From: CAZJYI01 sp964550025
GTDB lineage: Bacteria > Verrucomicrobiota > Kiritimatiellia > UBA8416 > CAYOBW01
NCBI GenBank assembly: GCA_964550025.1
Contig: CAZJYI010000108.1
Span: 1-40,749, forward strand
Direction: 5' to 3'
Length of the DNA: 40,749 nt
Shown here: positions 36,901 to 40,749 of the stretch, piece after piece
Layout of the letters: every line of letters begins with the position of its first letter
How positions within the stretch are numbered: position 1 is the stretch's first letter
Made by a program: the position numbers and the translations under genes
The notes under the pieces: model-generated
Databases searched by the model: none
What the model was told of the DNA's origin: nothing
Seen by the model: only the letters and a program-made list of their open reading frames with translations

Positions 36901-39315
36901 CGCGTTGGTGATGGTCACGGTATACGACAGGTTGCTGCCGCGCACGGCCATGGGGTCGCCCGTCTTGAATACCCGCAGATCCGTGCCAACAAGCGCGGTG
37001 ACACATGTGCCGGTCTCGTTTCCGGGCAATGTGTCCCGCGTGTCGGTCGTTACCCAGGCGATGTTGGTCAACGGGCCGAGCGCATCGGCGGGCACCGTCA
37101 CGGTGTACGCAAAACTCGTACTCCAACCGGAAGGCACATCCCCCAGGCTGGCGTTCGTCACAACCGGGCCTACGGGCATCACGCCCTCCGGGAGGAAGTC
37201 CCGGTAGACCACGTTGCTTGCGATGCCAACACCGGCATTCACTACCGTCACCGTGTATGACAGGTCGCCGCCCCGCTCGCCCACGGCGGGACCTGCCTTG
37301 TCTACACGCAGATCCGTGCCGGCCAGCGCGGTCACCCATGTGCCGGTCTCGTTCCCGGGCAGGACCTCCGGCGAGGAGCCTGTCACCCACGCCGTGTTGG
37401 TCAGCGGGCCAAGGGCATTGGTCGCCACCGTCACTGTGAACGCAAGACTCGTGCTCGCCCCCGGCGCCAGGTCGCCCAGGCTCGCGTTCGTCACCGAGGG
37501 CTGCACGGGCAATATGCCGTCCGGAAGCAGGTCGTGGTAAACCACGTCCTCCGCGATGCCGACACCGGCATTCACCACCGTGACCGTGTACGACAGGCTA
37601 CCGCCCCGCCAGGCCATGGGGTCGCCCGTCTTGGTCACGCGCAGATCCGTGCCGACCAGCGCGGTCACCCACGTGCCGGTCTCGTTGCCCGGCAGGCTGT
37701 CAGGCGTGTCGCTCGTCACCCACGCCGTATTGGTCAGCGGGCCAAGCAGACCGGCGGGCACGGCCACCGTGTACGCGAAGCTCGTGCTCCAGCCCGGTGC
37801 CAGATCGCCCAGGTTCGCGTTCGTGACCGCCGGTCCCACGGGCGACACGCCGTCCGGGAGCAGGTCGCGATAGACGACGTTGGTCGCCACCCCGAAACCG
37901 GTATTCGCCACGCTCACCGTGTACGATGCATTGTCCCCGCGCACGGCCGTGGCGTCACCCGTCTTGGTCACGCGCAGGTCGGGCCCCGCCCCCACCTGCA
38001 CAACGGCCTCGTCAGCGTTGTTGGTAGGAACGTAGTCACCGGTTGACGTAGACACTTCCGCCCGGTTGGTGAACAGGCCCTGCAGCGGAAACGTGCAATC
38101 GAAATTCATGGTGGCGGAGTGCCCGTTGGTGAGCGTTCCGAGCTGCCAGGTGCGAACAAGGCCGTTCGACGTCACCGACCCCCGCGAAAGCGTCACGCCC
38201 GTCTGCACGACCCCCGCCGGGAACCAGTTCGTCACCACCGCGTTCTCCGCCGGCACGGGCCCCCTGTTCGTGACCCGCACGCGGAAACGCCCTGTGCCGC
38301 CTACCTGCGGAACGACTTCGGGAATAGCCTCCACGTCGATAGCGAGATCCGTGCCGCTGCTGAGGCTCTCCTTTTCCAGAAAGAGAGCGATATCGTAGCG
38401 TCCAATATCGGTCCTGTTGGGCTTGGCATCCGCCACGACCACCCGTAGACTGTAGGGGCGCCCGGGAACGACCTTCGCGGTAGCCACCAGGTTGTGGGTA
38501 GCGCCGTTGTACCTCATCTTGATGCGGCTGGAAGGCAAGGCGATCTCTCCCGCCGCATTGGTTTCCACGTTCCTCACGAAGGAGTTCTCATTGGTGAACT
38601 GATTGACCGTCCTGATGCCGACATGAGAACCGTCCGGCGTCAGGGCGATGTTGGTGTGAACGCCGGGAACGGCCCCGTCCCCGAGCAATATGGCAAAGAC
38701 ACCGATGCCGTCTCTGCGAATGTCGGCGTCCGAGTATCCAGGAGGATTCCAGTAGTAGTCTTCGCCCGCCATCCTCCAGAGGAAGTAATACTCGGAAGCC
38801 ATGACGTACCGGAGGTTCAGGGTGCTGTTTGACGGAACCACGGTCAACTCCAGACCGGCCGCGTCGGCGGTCAACATGCCGAACATGGCCTCCAGATCGT
38901 CATCGCCGTGCAGGTCTACCCCCGTTACGTGGACCTCGCCCTCATCGTATGTGATCAGATTGGAGGACGCATGGCTCTCTTCGACGATGCCCGATGTCAA
39001 CATGATGCCGTTGGTGAATGGAAGGATAGGCTCGTCCACGTCGTAGACAACGCCGAGCTGGTGCGAATCCGAACGAGCGGAAAACGCGTTTCTCATCGTC
39101 ACGGACACGCCCGGCCCGAGAACCACGGCGGTCAGCTCGGACGCATCGTTTGTCGGAATCGGAGTGAACCCCCACCCCCGCGAAGCACACAACGCCAGCC
39201 CCACGGCCGCCAACACCGCCGCGCCCCGTGTGAGTTGCGGGCGCAGAGCGGCACGCCGAGGCGCTTCCGAATCGCGGGTCGCCAAGCACAAACGTTCCTG
39301 TCTATCTGCATTCAC
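30926..39315 (-). CDS. Giant surface protein with 19 tandem DUF11 repeats (interrupted by an assembly gap)
   Basis: One gene split by the N-run at 34580-34679. When the identical 55-bp ends flanking the N-run are merged, both halves fall in one frame: 8,235 nt, about 2,744 residues. Starts at GTG 39315, 3 nt after the barrel gene; no good ribosome site is seen, so start and coupling are uncertain. Order: signal peptide (GAAVLAAVGLALCASRGWGF); choice-of-anchor-L-like domain at about 57-325 (LRYVMASEYY, IGVFAILLGDG); a divergent DUF11 domain at about 325-440; 19 DUF11 repeats; and a C-terminal region of about 190 residues containing a dockerin-like Asp-rich turn (DRNRDFRVEPPEAE, then LSHIELLQIG). 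The N-terminal motif YVMASEYY matches the FaSEEY core of choice-of-anchor-L domains. The stop overlaps the secretin start (ATGA). Likely exported and held at the surface as an adhesin or stalk; function inferred. Confidence 0.88.
31500..37987 (-). repeat. Tandem array of 19 DUF11 units
   Basis: Within the giant gene the same 333-bp unit (111 codons) recurs 19 times, counted from GTDLRV-type starts. A typical unit begins GTDLRVTKTGPAVAVRGGNL and contains SYTVTVVNAGVGVATNVVY, RDLLPVGVTPVGPVVTNANL, GDVPSGWSTSFTYTV and LGPLTNTAWVTTPTPDTLPG. Most spacings are exactly 333 bp, some 336, and one unit has a longer linker (DTWVTPVAPPNETDLRV). Units differ at many bases, so they were not homogenised recently. 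DUF11 folds as an Ig-like strand sandwich found in large surface proteins. Long near-identical arrays like this often break short-read assembly, as here. Confidence 0.9.
34580..34679. other. Assembly gap (100 N) that is probably a 55-bp overlap
   Basis: A run of exactly 100 N, the usual placeholder. The 55 bases before it (34525-34579) and the 55 bases after it (34680-34734) are identical. Merging the two copies removes 155 bp, restores a single reading frame across the giant gene, and makes the repeat period at this point 333 bp, the same as its neighbours. The most likely truth is that the contigs overlap by 55 bp (an assembler k-mer length) and no bases are missing. A loss of whole repeat units cannot be excluded. 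Confidence 0.9.
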
Positions 39316-39318
39316 GGC

Positions 39319-40539
39319 CTAGAAATCCCGTCCGAGGTTGAACCAGAACCAGTAGTCGCTCAATGAAACGGTGGTTTCGAAGGGTTCGGTTTGAATCGTG
39401 ATGTCGTCGGACCACCAGGTCGCCATCGCCCCGACGTCGGCAAACCACACTTCGTAGACCGTCCAGCGCGCGGCAAGCTCGAGGCCGGCGCCGTAGAGCC
39501 ATTCGCGTTCGTTGTGGCCGTTCTGCACCAGCAGCGGGTCGTCGATGCCGTTCTCGATCAGGGTGGTGGCAAGGACCTCGGTGCCGACGTGGTTGGCCAG
39601 GAACAGGGGCGAGCACCGCAGATCGAGGCGCTCGTGCGCTTCGAGAGCGACGTAGGGCCCCGCCCGCAGCAGGAACTGGCTGACGCTGGCGGAAAGCGAA
39701 CTGTCGGCCGTCCAAGTGCGCGACCGGCTCGATAGCACGTCCCTGTCGCGCGAGGTCGGGATATTCCTGAGCAAGGGCCCCGGGCCGTTCTCCGTGCCGG
39801 TGTGGGGAAACGGCGGCTTGTAGTTGACAGCGTAACTGTCCACGTAGCGCCACTGGGTCGTGCGCTCAATGGCCACGTCCTGCCGCGAGGAGAAATCGAG
39901 TTCCAGGTCCCGAAACCAGCTCAGTCCCCCCTCGAGGCCGACGGCAATCCGCCCCCAGCGCAGGATTTCGTACTGGCCGGACAGATCCACGCCCGCGCAC
40001 GGGCTGTCTTCCTCCTTCTCCACGGCCTCGACGTCCAGCACCCGTACGGAGTGCTGAACACCCGGCGTCCCATGGAAAGTGACGGACTGGCCGTCATACT
40101 GGCTGGCTTGCTCGTACCCCCAGTACCAGGTCAGGCCGGGAACGTGGGAATTCGGGTCGGCAGTGCCCGGGTCGATGTAAACGAAACCGTCCTCGTAATT
40201 GCGATTGGCATAACCCGAGGATGAACCCGGAGCCGAAGGGGCGGAGCCACTGCGGCTGGGCCGCGTGTTGACCATCGACCGCACGCTTTCGGATTTCATA
40301 CGAGCGCGAATGCGCGTCCCGTTCTGAACGGCCGGCCCCACCTGGAAAGACCAACGGCGGGCGATAGCGGGTTCCTCAAGCGGCGAAAGCTCCTCGGGCG
40401 CGAGCGGCAGAGACTCGTTGGGCTCTACCGGCGCAGACAGGGTTGAGGGCGCGGCCATGACCAGGGCTAACAGCCACACCGCTCCCGCCGGGCACCCCCC
40501 CACACGTGCCCGTGCGCAGTCCCAATACCAACGAATCAT
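39319..40539 (-). CDS. Outer-membrane beta-barrel protein
   Basis: A 406-residue protein from ATG 40539 with AGGGAAG upstream. Signal peptide: AGAVWLLALVMAAPSTLSA, cleavage near residue 36. The mature part alternates aromatic and polar residues in many short strands (RTTQWRYVDSYAVNYK, VYEVWFADVGAMATWW) and ends in SDYWFWFNLGRDF, a C-terminal Phe preceded by alternating hydrophobics, the signal recognised by the BAM complex. This is typical of a barrel of roughly 10-16 strands. It is the first gene of the minus-strand series and ends 3 nt before the giant DUF11 gene, so it may be an outer-membrane anchor or translocation partner for it, alongside the secretin. The specific family was not recognised. 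Confidence 0.8.
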   Translation of the reverse strand: MIRWYWDCARARVGGCPAGAVWLLALVMAAPSTLSAPVEPNESLPLAPEELSPLEEPAIARRWSFQVGPAVQNGTRIRARMKSESVRSMVNTRPSRSGSAPSAPGSSSGYANRNYEDGFVYIDPGTADPNSHVPGLTWYWGYEQASQYDGQSVTFHGTPGVQHSVRVLDVEAVEKEEDSPCAGVDLSGQYEILRWGRIAVGLEGGLSWFRDLELDFSSRQDVAIERTTQWRYVDSYAVNYKPPFPHTGTENGPGPLLRNIPTSRDRDVLSSRSRTWTADSSLSASVSQFLLRAGPYVALEAHERLDLRCSPLFLANHVGTEVLATTLIENGIDDPLLVQNGHNEREWLYGAGLELAARWTVYEVWFADVGAMATWWSDDITIQTEPFETTVSLSDYWFWFNLGRDF

Positions 40540-40749
40540 CGTGCTTCCCTTAGCGATACAATCCCCCCCTCACCCCCGGCAATCGACACCACAAACGACG
40601 ATGGTGTCTGCCGCGAGCCAACCCAACGCTGCCAACCGAAGTATTCAATCTATAACCTACTATGCCCTGCAATGCCGCAAAGCAAGTGAAAAAGCCAGCA
40701 ATTCTCATTATGGCCGATCTCGGCCAACTTCAGCGGTGATAGTAGCGAA
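40540..40749. promoter_or_regulatory. Upstream region of the barrel-giant-secretin series, with an operator-like palindrome
   Basis: About 210 bp with no gene. It should hold the promoter of the first series. At 40711-40726 is a perfect inverted repeat with 7-bp arms (TGGCCGA/TCGGCCA, 2-nt centre), about 172-187 bp before the barrel start. On the minus strand it runs directly into CATAAT, 5 of 6 bases of a -10 box, but no fitting -35 is seen. The palindrome has the size of a dimeric repressor or response-regulator site. Whether the NarL-type regulator of this cluster binds here is unknown. Confidence 0.4.

Noticed and set aside
31500..37987. Regularly spaced repeats considered as CRISPR
   Set aside because: The 333-bp units are coding DUF11 domains, not short palindromic repeats with unique spacers, and no Cas genes are present.
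40682..40697. Sigma-54-like sequence (TGGC, 8 nt, TTGC on the minus strand) upstream of the barrel gene
   Set aside because: The GG-to-GC spacing is 11 instead of the required 10, and no NtrC-type activator is present in the cluster.

Overview
The window is GC-rich bacterial DNA in which almost every real gene lies on the minus strand, so the cluster reads from about 40.5 kb down to position 1. Three things suggest a PVC-superphylum bacterium, most like Kiritimatiellota/Verrucomicrobiota: a Gram-negative secretin, an outer-membrane barrel, and giant secreted proteins rich in Asn and Thr. That placement is inference; no rRNA or marker gene is present. A 100-N gap flanked by identical 55-bp ends shows the sequence is a scaffold, probably from a short-read or metagenome assembly.

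Layout in transcription order. (1) 40.5-30.9 kb: an outer-membrane barrel protein, then, 3 nt later, a giant surface protein (about 2,744 residues once the gap is closed). The giant has a choice-of-anchor-L-like N-terminus, a divergent DUF11 domain, 19 tandem 111-residue DUF11 repeats and a dockerin-like C-terminus. (2) 30.9-22.3 kb: a secretin whose start overlaps the giant gene's stop (ATGA), three pilin-like proteins, two PilT-type ATPases (also ATGA-coupled), a small secreted protein and an HPK7-type sensor kinase. (3) About 400 bp without a gene. (4) 20.9-12.8 kb: a NarL-type response regulator overlapping a PilM-like gene, then PilN/O-like, PilP/GspC-like, PilB, PilC and the major prepilin. 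(5) 12.5-1.1 kb: a second giant secreted protein (about 2,775 residues, lamin-tail and Ig-like repeats), a single-span membrane protein and a TPR lipoprotein. (6) The left end has a decayed plus-strand pilin fragment, a REP/MITE-like palindromic element and a truncated secreted protein.

Together this is a nearly complete type IV pilus / type II secretion-like machine: secretin, platform, assembly ATPase, retraction-type ATPases, alignment proteins, and major and minor pilins. It sits with its own two-component system and two very large cell-surface or secreted proteins. No prepilin peptidase (PilD) is present. The tight coupling of barrel, DUF11 giant and secretin is the most striking feature and suggests a dedicated pilus/secretion system for displaying or exporting giant adhesins.
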